This document shows, piece after piece, positions 1-4,776 of a DNA stretch of 5,422 bases (the stretch's first letter is position 1; each line of letters opens with the position of its first letter). The notes under the pieces are model-generated. The model did not search any database and was not told the DNA's origin. It was given only the letters and a program-made list of their open reading frames with translations. The position numbers and the translations under genes are program-made. Origin of the DNA: an uncultured bacterium (GTDB lineage: Bacteria; Patescibacteriota; Minisyncoccia; Phycocordibacterales; UBA1006); assembly GCA_937898165.1 (NCBI GenBank), contig CALDKO010000050.1:1-5422 (forward strand). Direction: 5' to 3'.

Positions 1-699
1 TTCCGCAATTAATGAGATTGATTTGTACTGTTGTTTTATTAATTCATTTAATTTTGCACGTTGTGGTCGTGGGAGCGTAGGTAATATTCCAGAAGCTTTA
101 TGAATGGAGAGATTTTCTTTTCCCCATGTTACTGTTAGTGTACCTATTGCTTTTTCATTCATGTCTACCCACATTTGATATGAGGGTAACATTTTTAATG
201 TCATTATTTTTTCCTCTGTTTCTGATAGTTGATGAATTGATTGTTCAAATATTTTTTCCAAGAAATAATGATATTGTTGAAAATCAGCATGAGTTAAAAC
301 AATTCGTTGTGTTTTTTTATCTAACGTACCTAAATGCAATTCAAAGAAAATAATTTTATTTGTTGCCTTGGTAATTCGCTCTGTCATTTTCGTCAATTGT
401 GAAGTGATCGATTTATTATTACTATCCAAGTCCCGTGCTAAATAAAAATAAGACAAAGGTTTTGCATCTTTTACAGAGTCTTCTAGTTTTTCATAATCTT
501 TTAGTGCTTGTAACAGAATTTTTATATCTGTTCTATATAATTGGTTCTTTGACCATTTTTTTGAGAATTGATCACATGCTAATTCTATAGATTTCATGTC
601 TTTTTCAATTTGAGGGTCCTTTGCATTTTTATAGAGTAGACCCAGATCCCAGACCGTTTTTATCTCAGTTTTAGGTGAAGATTGTTTCCTTGATTTCAT
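1..699 (-). CDS. pepF: Oligoendopeptidase F (M3 family), N-terminal part, cut by left window edge
   Basis: M3-family zinc metallopeptidases of the PepF type are cytoplasmic enzymes that cut short peptides, usually in peptide recycling. The frame is open for 233 codons from an ATG at 697-699 to the left edge, without a stop. The translation starts MKSRKQSSPKTEI and soon reaches VWDLGLLYKNAKDPQIEKD, the typical opening of PepF (Trp-Asp-Leu, then Leu-Tyr, then a Asp-Pro-x-Ile-Glu-x-Asp motif). A largely helical N-terminal domain follows, with YFYLARDLDS near residues 90-99, YHYFLEKIF near 151-159 and LPRPQRAKLNEL near 208-219. Family members are about 560-600 residues, so the HEXXH zinc site and the catalytic domain lie outside the window and cannot be checked. 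No Shine-Dalgarno sequence precedes the ATG; a -10 element lies 8 nt upstream. The gene follows the mgtC-like gene by 42 bp but is separated from it by a terminator. Assignment rests on N-terminal similarity as I recall the family. Confidence 0.82.
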   Translation of the reverse strand, partial: MKSRKQSSPKTEIKTVWDLGLLYKNAKDPQIEKDMKSIELACDQFSKKWSKNQLYRTDIKILLQALKDYEKLEDSVKDAKPLSYFYLARDLDSNNKSITSQLTKMTERITKATNKIIFFELHLGTLDKKTQRIVLTHADFQQYHYFLEKIFEQSIHQLSETEEKIMTLKMLPSYQMWVDMNEKAIGTLTVTWGKENLSIHKASGILPTLPRPQRAKLNELIKQQYKSISLIAE

Positions 700-707
700 A
701 GATAGTC

Positions 708-735
708 AGTATACCCTAGAAATTATAAACAACAA
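708..735 (-). promoter_or_regulatory. Predicted promoter of pepF
   Basis: A TATACT -10 hexamer lies at 708-713 and a weak TTGTTG -35-like hexamer at 730-735, spaced by 16 bp. The -10 ends 8 nt before the pepF ATG, so transcription should begin at or within about 2 nt of the start codon. The -35 overlaps the U-tract of the terminator of the mgtC-like gene. Confidence 0.5.
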
Positions 736-754
736 AAAATGCTATTTGATAGCA
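734..754 (-). terminator. Intrinsic terminator of the MgtC/SapB-family gene
   Basis: Read on the minus strand, TGCTAT (754-749) and ATAGCA (745-740) form a 6-bp stem around a 3-nt loop, followed directly by six T (739-734). The stem is short, but the U-tract is good. The TAG stop codon (742-744) lies inside the second arm, so the last codons of the gene form the hairpin. Confidence 0.6.
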
Positions 755-1266
755 ATTTTTTTAGTAGATATGGATCTTTTCTTTTTTTCTTGTTCTACAA
801 ATTGTGGATCTGGAAAGAATTTTAAACGCAAATGTCGTTCAACAGTAGATAAAATAGCAAGAACAAAAAACGCAAGGATCGTTAAGAATATAGCCTCCCC
901 GAACATCCCAAAACCACATGCAATTCCAATTCCTGCGCAAACCCATAAACCAGCAGCAGTGGTAAGATTTTGAATATGATTATCATTAAAAATAATCAAT
1001 CCCGCACCCAAGAATCCAATTCCAGAAATAATTGAACCAGCGATAAACGCAGGATTAAAACCATCTCCTAAATGAGCAAGGTTTGTACCAATATATAATG
1101 AAATTATAATAAAAAAACATGTTGAAATAGTTACTAATGCATACGTACGCAACCCAACAGTCTTATGAGCGTAAATACGTTCTAATCCTAATAATAAACC
1201 AAGAATCATTGCTAAACATAATTTAGCAATTACTAATAAAAATTGAGGATCAAAAATATAATTCAT
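742..1266 (-). CDS. MgtC/SapB-family inner-membrane protein
   Basis: This 174-residue membrane protein belongs to the MgtC/SapB family. Members are linked to growth at low magnesium, survival in host cells and, in Salmonella MgtC, effects on the F-ATPase; the role in free-living or epibiotic bacteria is not settled. Family motifs are clear: GLLLGLER near residues 23-30, then VGLRTYALV near 37-45, then SGIGFLGAGLI near 81-91, and LTTAAGLWVCAGIGIACGFG near 101-120. About five membrane segments can be seen (roughly residues 8-28, 40-60, 73-92, 103-122 and 124-142). The cytoplasmic C-terminal domain of long MgtC proteins (about 230 residues) is absent; instead there is a short Lys/Arg-rich tail from about residue 148. 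The ATG at 1264-1266 is chosen because a consensus promoter ends 6 nt before it and the N-terminus fits the family. No Shine-Dalgarno sequence is visible. Flanking terminators on both sides make it a single-gene unit. Confidence 0.9.
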   Translation of the reverse strand: MNYIFDPQFLLVIAKLCLAMILGLLLGLERIYAHKTVGLRTYALVTISTCFFIIISLYIGTNLAHLGDGFNPAFIAGSIISGIGFLGAGLIIFNDNHIQNLTTAAGLWVCAGIGIACGFGMFGEAIFLTILAFFVLAILSTVERHLRLKFFPDPQFVEQEKKKRSISTKKIAIK

Positions 1267-1272
1267 ATATTC

Positions 1273-1301
1273 ATTATATTAAAAACACTTGTATATGACA
1301 A
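1273..1301 (-). promoter_or_regulatory. Strong predicted promoter of the MgtC/SapB-family gene, inside a terminator
   Basis: TTGTCA (1296-1301, five of six matches to the -35 consensus) and a perfect TATAAT (1273-1278) are separated by the ideal 17 bp. The -10 ends 6 nt before the ATG, placing the expected start of transcription at the A of the start codon (leaderless mRNA). The -35 sits in the loop and first arm of the preceding gene's terminator, and the -10 in its lower stem and tail. Confidence 0.75.
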
Positions 1302-1314
1302 GTGTTTTTAATAT
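1276..1314 (-). terminator. Intrinsic terminator of the lysozyme-like gene
   Basis: A perfect 16-bp inverted repeat (1276-1291 and 1299-1314) surrounds a 7-nt loop (1292-1298). The core stem ACACTTG/CAAGTGT is flanked by five A and five T, giving a terminator with its own U-tract, symmetric enough to work on either strand. The TAA stop of the lysozyme-like gene (1308-1310) lies inside the first transcribed arm. The promoter of the following gene overlaps the structure. Confidence 0.8.
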
Positions 1315-2360
1315 GGGAATTCATTTAACAATTCTCCAGAATAATAAAACTGATAACCTAGTTCTCCAAAAGAATACTCTTTTCCATCAATTGTAATTGG
1401 TGCGCCTCCGGCTCCAGGGTTTGGTTTTGGAACTGATCGATTAAACCCAAGATTATATAACGTAGAAAGAACCTCTGGTCGTGTTGAAATATCATATCCA
1501 GCATGCTGCCATTGCGCAATAACCTGCCTCATGAACAAACCTGCATATAAATATGAATAGTACGTATTTTTTGTATCAGTGATCCGTTCAAAACGAAGCG
1601 CATCATGATCAGAACCTTCAGGATAAGTAACAATATTTTCCATTTCTGGTCCAAGGTAAAATACTGATCCTGGATTTTGTAATTGTTCATCGATTCGTTT
1701 TACAGTTTCAGGTTTCAGTCCTGCAATACCAAATGAAAATTTTGAAAGTGATGCAAGGATTTTTAATGGTTCAAAATATTGTTTAAATGAATCACGTGAA
1801 TTAGTAAAAAACCTGAATTGCTCTCCAATGATTCCTCCCAATAAATACCGTGGCGATATCCCAGCATCTTTTGCTGCTTTTATAATATATTCCTGATCAC
1901 GAATAAATGCAGATTTAATTACTTGCCATTCTGCAGAATCTGCCCAAACATATGCGGTCTGTGCTAATGGTGTTGTGTCTGGGATAATAACCGTATCACA
2001 ATTACTAACTTCTCGATCAAACGAAGTTCCTGCAAATCGTGCTCGCGCATTTGTAAACATAGTAGCTGCAAGTTCTTCATTTTTATTAACCTCTAAAACC
2101 TGATTGATTGCCTGAGCAGTTTGCGGTGCGTAATTAGCAAGGGTGTGAATTTTACACAACATGGTAGCACGTGTTTCAATTCCATTGTTATTTTTGATAT
2201 TTAAAAATCCTGAACTTGCATTTTTAATTGATTCATTCCGTTCTTGAATAGTCCCTCGAACATTTAACCACCCAAATTGCATTGCAATAAACACACCAGA
2301 AAAAGCCAACCCTATGATGGCAAAAATAATAATAATAATGTCTATAATTTTTCTGTTCAT
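1308..2360 (-). CDS. Membrane-anchored protein with lysozyme/lytic-transglycosylase-like motifs
   Basis: This 350-residue protein starts with a short basic stretch and one strongly hydrophobic segment (about residues 5-28). It has no clear signal-peptidase site, so it is probably anchored in the cytoplasmic membrane with the rest outside. The C-terminal half carries three motifs laid out as in the lysozyme-like fold of lytic transglycosylases: a candidate catalytic Glu180 in GISPRYLLGGIIGEQ (167-181); FGIAGLKPETVKRID (210-224), resembling the G-x-x-Q-x-KP-x-TA signature with Gly in place of Gln; and LYNLG (301-305), resembling the usual AAYNAG. The tail GKEYSFGELGYQFYYSGEL (326-344) recalls uncharacterised bacterial proteins of the DUF1402 kind. 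I infer peptidoglycan binding or cleavage; enzyme activity is unproven. Two Cys (69 and 121) could form a disulfide. The ATG lies 11 bp after the mnmA stop, with a TATAAT 5 nt upstream, so it may be co-transcribed with mnmA, use its own promoter, or both. Confidence 0.6.
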   Translation of the reverse strand: MNRKIIDIIIIIFAIIGLAFSGVFIAMQFGWLNVRGTIQERNESIKNASSGFLNIKNNNGIETRATMLCKIHTLANYAPQTAQAINQVLEVNKNEELAATMFTNARARFAGTSFDREVSNCDTVIIPDTTPLAQTAYVWADSAEWQVIKSAFIRDQEYIIKAAKDAGISPRYLLGGIIGEQFRFFTNSRDSFKQYFEPLKILASLSKFSFGIAGLKPETVKRIDEQLQNPGSVFYLGPEMENIVTYPEGSDHDALRFERITDTKNTYYSYLYAGLFMRQVIAQWQHAGYDISTRPEVLSTLYNLGFNRSVPKPNPGAGGAPITIDGKEYSFGELGYQFYYSGELLNEFPY

Positions 2361-2365
2361 ATATA

Positions 2366-2394
2366 ATTATATTACGTTACAATACCTCCCCCAA
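2366..2394 (-). promoter_or_regulatory. Predicted promoter of the lysozyme-like gene, overlapping the mnmA 3' end
   Basis: A perfect TATAAT (2366-2371) directly follows the mnmA TAA stop (2372-2374). TTGGGG (2389-2394), 17 bp upstream inside the last mnmA codons, is a partial -35 (TTG conserved). The -10 ends 5 nt before the ATG, again predicting a leaderless mRNA. The region is AT-rich, so a chance -10 cannot be excluded. Confidence 0.5.
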
Positions 2395-3463
2395 TACAAA
2401 CATCCTCATCATAAAATACAATCGACTGACCTGGTGCTATCGTATGATCTGTTTCACTAAATATTACTGAATATTCATTGTTATTTGTAACTAGTTGGCA
2501 ATTTTTAAATTCACCATGATAACGAATTTGTGCCTGGTATACTTTTTCATCATCAATAGAAACCCGGAAAATAACATCACGCAAAAGTATTGATTGGGTT
2601 GTATTTTGCGAAAATTGTTCAGGTTTTTCTGATACTACTAACTGATTATGTTCTACGTTTTTCCCTATTACGTAATAAGGCTTATCATCGTTTCCTTTTT
2701 TAGTAACATGAAAACCGTGACGCTCACCTAATGTATAAAATAATACACCATCATGGGTACCAATAACTTCTCCTTTTTCATTAATAACATCCCCCGGAAC
2801 CTCATCAATATAATGTTTAAGAAACTCCTTCATATCTATGTCACCAATAAAACAAATTCCTTGTGAATCTTTTTTTACTGCTGTTGGTAAACCAAATAAC
2901 TTTGCCAACAGTCGCACATATTTTTTTGGTAAATGACCAACTGGAAACAGACTGTGTGAAAGTTGATCATTAGTAAGTGCCCATAAAAAATAACACTGGT
3001 CTTTTGCTATATCATTTCCTTTTGTTAATTGATTATAACTATTCTGTGCATAATGCCCTGTCGCAATGTAGTCTGCATTATGTTCCATAGCATATCGTAA
3101 AAATCCACCAAACTTTACCTCGCGGTTACACATCACATCCGGATTGGGAGTTCGTCCTTTTCTATATTCTGCAACCATATAGTCAGCCACCCCAGTTTTA
3201 TATTCATGTTCAAGATTAAGTTCAATAAACGGAATATTTATATATGCACAAACCCGTATTGCGTCGCGTCGTTCATCACGCCAAGTACACTCTATCCAGT
3301 CTGGCTGCCATGTCCGGATGAAAACACCTGTCACCTCATATCCATACAATTTTAATAGCAACGCAGCAACCGACGAGTCAACACCCCCAGAAACACCAAC
3401 AAAAACCCGTTTCCCAGAACCAGGCTTTTTAATAATATTAATGAGTATTTTGAAAAACCACAT
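2372..3463 (-). CDS. mnmA: tRNA-specific 2-thiouridylase MnmA
   Basis: MnmA uses ATP and a protein-borne persulfide to put sulfur on C2 of the wobble uridine (U34) of tRNAs for Lys, Glu and Gln, in the cytoplasm. The 363 residues fit the usual length. SGGVDSS at 25-31 is the ATP pyrophosphatase P-loop. Cys112 in NPDVMCNREVKFG is the expected catalytic cysteine, ATGHYA is at 134-139, and Cys204 in KKDSQGICFIG is the expected partner cysteine that takes the sulfur. The C-terminal part forms the two beta domains, with APGQSIVFYDEDVCIGGG close to the end. The segment TWQPDWIECTWRDERRDA (51-68) gives the protein a Patescibacteria look. An extra stretch of about 17 residues (hydrophobic then basic) precedes the KRVFVGVSGG core. 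No other ATG, GTG or TTG start occurs before the P-loop and an in-frame TAA lies 15 nt upstream of the ATG, so the extension seems real. No sulfur donor gene is nearby in the window. Confidence 0.96.
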   Translation of the reverse strand: MWFFKILINIIKKPGSGKRVFVGVSGGVDSSVAALLLKLYGYEVTGVFIRTWQPDWIECTWRDERRDAIRVCAYINIPFIELNLEHEYKTGVADYMVAEYRKGRTPNPDVMCNREVKFGGFLRYAMEHNADYIATGHYAQNSYNQLTKGNDIAKDQCYFLWALTNDQLSHSLFPVGHLPKKYVRLLAKLFGLPTAVKKDSQGICFIGDIDMKEFLKHYIDEVPGDVINEKGEVIGTHDGVLFYTLGERHGFHVTKKGNDDKPYYVIGKNVEHNQLVVSEKPEQFSQNTTQSILLRDVIFRVSIDDEKVYQAQIRYHGEFKNCQLVTNNNEYSVIFSETDHTIAPGQSIVFYDEDVCIGGGIVT

Positions 3464-3470
3464 ATTTGTA

Positions 3471-3499
3471 ATTGCACCTTAACAGAAAATGGGAAAAAT
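3471..3499 (-). promoter_or_regulatory. Weak possible promoter or translation signal of mnmA
   Basis: TGCAAT (3471-3476, four of six matches to the -10) ends 7 nt before the mnmA ATG; 17 bp upstream is ATTTTT (3494-3499), part of the preceding terminator's U-tract, a poor -35. The same stretch holds AAGGTG about 11 nt before the ATG, a weak Shine-Dalgarno-like match. Neither is convincing alone, but the gene needs its own promoter because a strong terminator lies just upstream. Confidence 0.25.
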
Positions 3500-3528
3500 A
3501 AAAAGGTATTCCGATCGGGAATACCTTT
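3494..3528 (-). terminator. Intrinsic terminator after the unknown 181-residue gene
   Basis: Read on the minus strand, AAAGGTATTCC (3528-3518) pairs perfectly with GGAATACCTTT (3512-3502) around the 5-nt loop CGATC. Two runs of T follow (3504-3500 and 3498-3494). It starts 9 nt after the TGA stop at 3538-3540. It is the strongest classical terminator in the window and separates the unknown gene from mnmA. Confidence 0.88.
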
Positions 3529-3537
3529 ATTGCATGA

Positions 3538-4083
3538 TCAAATTTTCTTCAGTTTTTCTACAACTTCGGGCAGAATATCTCTGAGTGATTCTTTGGTTAA
3601 CTTTAAAACCTTACCGCCCTTCTGTGTTGCATAAAAAATTTTATGTGCCAATTCTTTTTCATCTACATCTTTTGCACGGTGCGGCACGGGGCCAAAAATG
3701 ATCGCAACACATTGATCGCTGTTGAGGAGGTCAGAATACTTACCGTTTTTATATTTCTGAAAATCCAGACAACATTTGATATTGGATTTTTTAACACCGT
3801 ATTCGGCAAGCATAGTAACAATTACTTTTTCATCAATATATGCATCGCCAACAATTGCAATGTATTGACCTTTTGAAAGAATAATTTTTTCACCTAGATA
3901 TTTTTCAACCAAGTCATCAAAATATTGACTAAAATGATCTAATGCCTCTTTACCCATTGCAGGCTGTTCCCCCGTTAAAATTAATATTCTTTTCATAAAG
4001 TCTACTAATTCTTCTGCATAGGGCATTTGGGGGAATTTTTTTAGAAATCGAGAAACGCGTTTCTCTACCAGTTCTTCTTCCAT
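3538..4083 (-). CDS. Uncharacterised 181-residue protein with Rossmann-like C-terminal half
   Basis: I do not recognise this gene with confidence. The protein is soluble, without a signal peptide or membrane segment. The N-terminal part (about 1-70) is charged and helical. The second half looks like a small alpha/beta domain: a beta strand ending in a turn, YIAIVGDAYID (74-84); a helix, KVIVTMLAEYGV (86-97); a strand with a Cys pair, IKCCLDF (102-108); a helix with KYSDLLNSDQ (115-124); a strand, CVAIIFGPVPHR (125-136); then a helix and the strand KVLKLTKESLRDIL (158-171). The order G-D turn, then GPxPH after the fourth strand, resembles DUF2325-type and related uncharacterised proteins as I remember them; this is a weak structural analogy. 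The ATG at 4081-4083 fits the predicted first helix. No Shine-Dalgarno sequence and no clear promoter is seen; the best -10 is TAAAAT (4099-4104), 15 nt upstream. It is a single-gene unit with its own terminator and ends in TGA. Confidence 0.75.
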   Translation of the reverse strand: MEEELVEKRVSRFLKKFPQMPYAEELVDFMKRILILTGEQPAMGKEALDHFSQYFDDLVEKYLGEKIILSKGQYIAIVGDAYIDEKVIVTMLAEYGVKKSNIKCCLDFQKYKNGKYSDLLNSDQCVAIIFGPVPHRAKDVDEKELAHKIFYATQKGGKVLKLTKESLRDILPEVVEKLKKI

Positions 4084-4151
4084 CTCATATTTTTTAAAAT
4101 TTTAATTAACAATTAGTTCCTTTAGTTCTTTGAAAAACCATACCATGAATT
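4084..4151 (-). other. AT-rich spacer upstream of the unknown gene, with short repeats
   Basis: This 68-bp spacer must hold the promoter of the unknown gene, since a terminator lies just upstream. It contains a 12-bp perfect palindrome TTAAAATTTTAA (4094-4105) and a short direct repeat TTAGTTC at 4113-4119 and 4122-4128, phased by 9 bp. A TAAAAT (4099-4104) could be the -10, but no matching -35 is seen. In such AT-rich sequence these may be chance. Confidence 0.25.
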
Positions 4152-4185
4152 AAATAAAAACACAAGGTTTTATTCCCCTTGTGTT
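4152..4185 (-). terminator. Intrinsic terminator of the exonuclease gene
   Basis: Read on the minus strand, AACACAAGG (4185-4177) pairs perfectly with CCTTGTGTT (4167-4159) around a 9-nt loop, followed by a T-rich tail (4160-4156 and 4154-4152). The TAA stop (4184-4186) overlaps the start of the first arm, so the coding region runs into the hairpin. Confidence 0.82.
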
Positions 4186-4723
4186 AAATCACCATCAGTC
4201 GTTTAAAAACTTCAAATGTTGCGCGGATGTCCGCTAATGCACTGTGTGCTTTTTCATTTTTAATACCTAATCGTTCACATAATTCACGAAGCGTAAAACT
4301 AGTCATCGTTGCATCCTTTCGAAATCGCATATAGGCAAGAGAAATGGTGTCGAGTTTCGCATAAAAAAATGGATCTTTTATGTTATATTTCCCAAATTTT
4401 GCAGCCAGAAAAGCATAGTCAAAACTAACATTCTGACCAACCATAACACACCCGTCACATTTTTGAGACAGAGCCTGGAGTGCCTGTTCCTGTGTATGGG
4501 CAAACATCCATGCTGACTCATCATAGTGATTAATACGAAGTGCTTCTGGTTGAGCAGTTTCAATATGTTCTGGCTTTACCTTAAATTCAAATTCTTCGAC
4601 GGTCACCCATTCACCATTATCATTTTGTTTTGCAACCAGGCATCCAATTTCAATAATTTCATGGGTGAACGGATTAATACCCGTAGTTTCCAAATCGACA
4701 AAAGCTAATCGTTTTCCTTTCAT
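4184..4723 (-). CDS. DEDDh-family 3'-5' exonuclease (DnaQ-like), stand-alone
   Basis: This 179-residue protein is a complete single-domain exonuclease of the DnaQ/RNase T superfamily, which removes nucleotides from DNA or RNA 3' ends using two metal ions in the cytoplasm. All five key residues are present: Asp10 and Glu12 in FVDLETTG (ExoI), Asp102 in VGQNVSFDYAFL (ExoII), and His160 with Asp165 in KAHSALADIRAT (ExoIII, H-x4-D, hence DEDDh). The length is close to a bare exonuclease fold, and there is no polymerase-binding tail, helicase or GIY-YIG part. It could serve as a proofreading subunit for a replicative polymerase, as a repair nuclease or in RNA turnover; the sequence alone cannot decide. 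The ATG is supported by an extended -10 element 9 nt upstream and by the short MKGKR lead into the first strand. No Shine-Dalgarno sequence is seen. It has its own promoter and terminator. Confidence 0.93.
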   Translation of the reverse strand: MKGKRLAFVDLETTGINPFTHEIIEIGCLVAKQNDNGEWVTVEEFEFKVKPEHIETAQPEALRINHYDESAWMFAHTQEQALQALSQKCDGCVMVGQNVSFDYAFLAAKFGKYNIKDPFFYAKLDTISLAYMRFRKDATMTSFTLRELCERLGIKNEKAHSALADIRATFEVFKRLMVI

Positions 4724-4732
4724 ATAATAATG

Positions 4733-4741
4733 AGTATAGCA
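4733..4741 (-). promoter_or_regulatory. Extended -10 promoter of the exonuclease gene
   Basis: TGCTATACT is an extended -10 element (TGn followed by TATACT at 4733-4738). It ends 9 nt before the ATG, predicting a 5' leader of about 2-3 nt. No good -35 is visible at the right distance, which suits an extended -10 promoter; the -35 region falls within the arm and U-tract of the mltG terminator. Confidence 0.55.
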
Positions 4742-4750
4742 GAGTCATAC

Positions 4751-4776
4751 AAAAAACCCATCTTGACCGATGGATT
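4751..4776 (-). terminator. Intrinsic terminator of mltG
   Basis: Read on the minus strand as RNA, AAUCCAUC (4776-4769) pairs with GAUGGGUU (4762-4755), with one U-G wobble, around a 6-nt loop. Six U (4756-4751) form the tail. The TAA stop codon (4775-4777) forms the base of the first arm. Confidence 0.72.

Noticed and set aside
126..353. Plus-strand open frame of 75 codons
   Set aside because: It lies antisense to the pepF coding frame, which shows clear family similarity throughout; its translation is a Phe/Leu-rich shadow without a recognisable domain.
746..973. Plus-strand open frame of 75 codons opposite the mgtC-like gene
   Set aside because: It is antisense to a well-supported membrane-protein gene and has no start signal or family features.
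1276..1314. Inverted repeat as a mobile-element end or attachment site
   Set aside because: It is a single copy with A- and T-tracts around a GC-containing core at a gene end, with no transposase or target duplication, so a terminator explains it.
2385..2389. GGAGG as a Shine-Dalgarno sequence for the lysozyme-like gene
   Set aside because: It is 24 nt from the ATG, too far to act, and simply encodes the conserved glycines near the MnmA C-terminus.
3538..3540. TGA possibly read as glycine (Gracilibacteria/SR1 code)
   Set aside because: Reading through would run straight into a strong terminator hairpin, and no other gene shows an in-frame TGA; the standard stop meaning fits.
3643..3876. Plus-strand open frame opposite the unknown gene
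   Set aside because: The minus-strand frame is much longer, has a terminator at its end and a protein-like composition; the plus frame is Phe/Ile-rich in the manner of antisense shadows.
4378..4563. Second minus-strand frame inside the exonuclease gene
   Set aside because: It overlaps the intact DEDDh exonuclease frame in another phase and has no family similarity.
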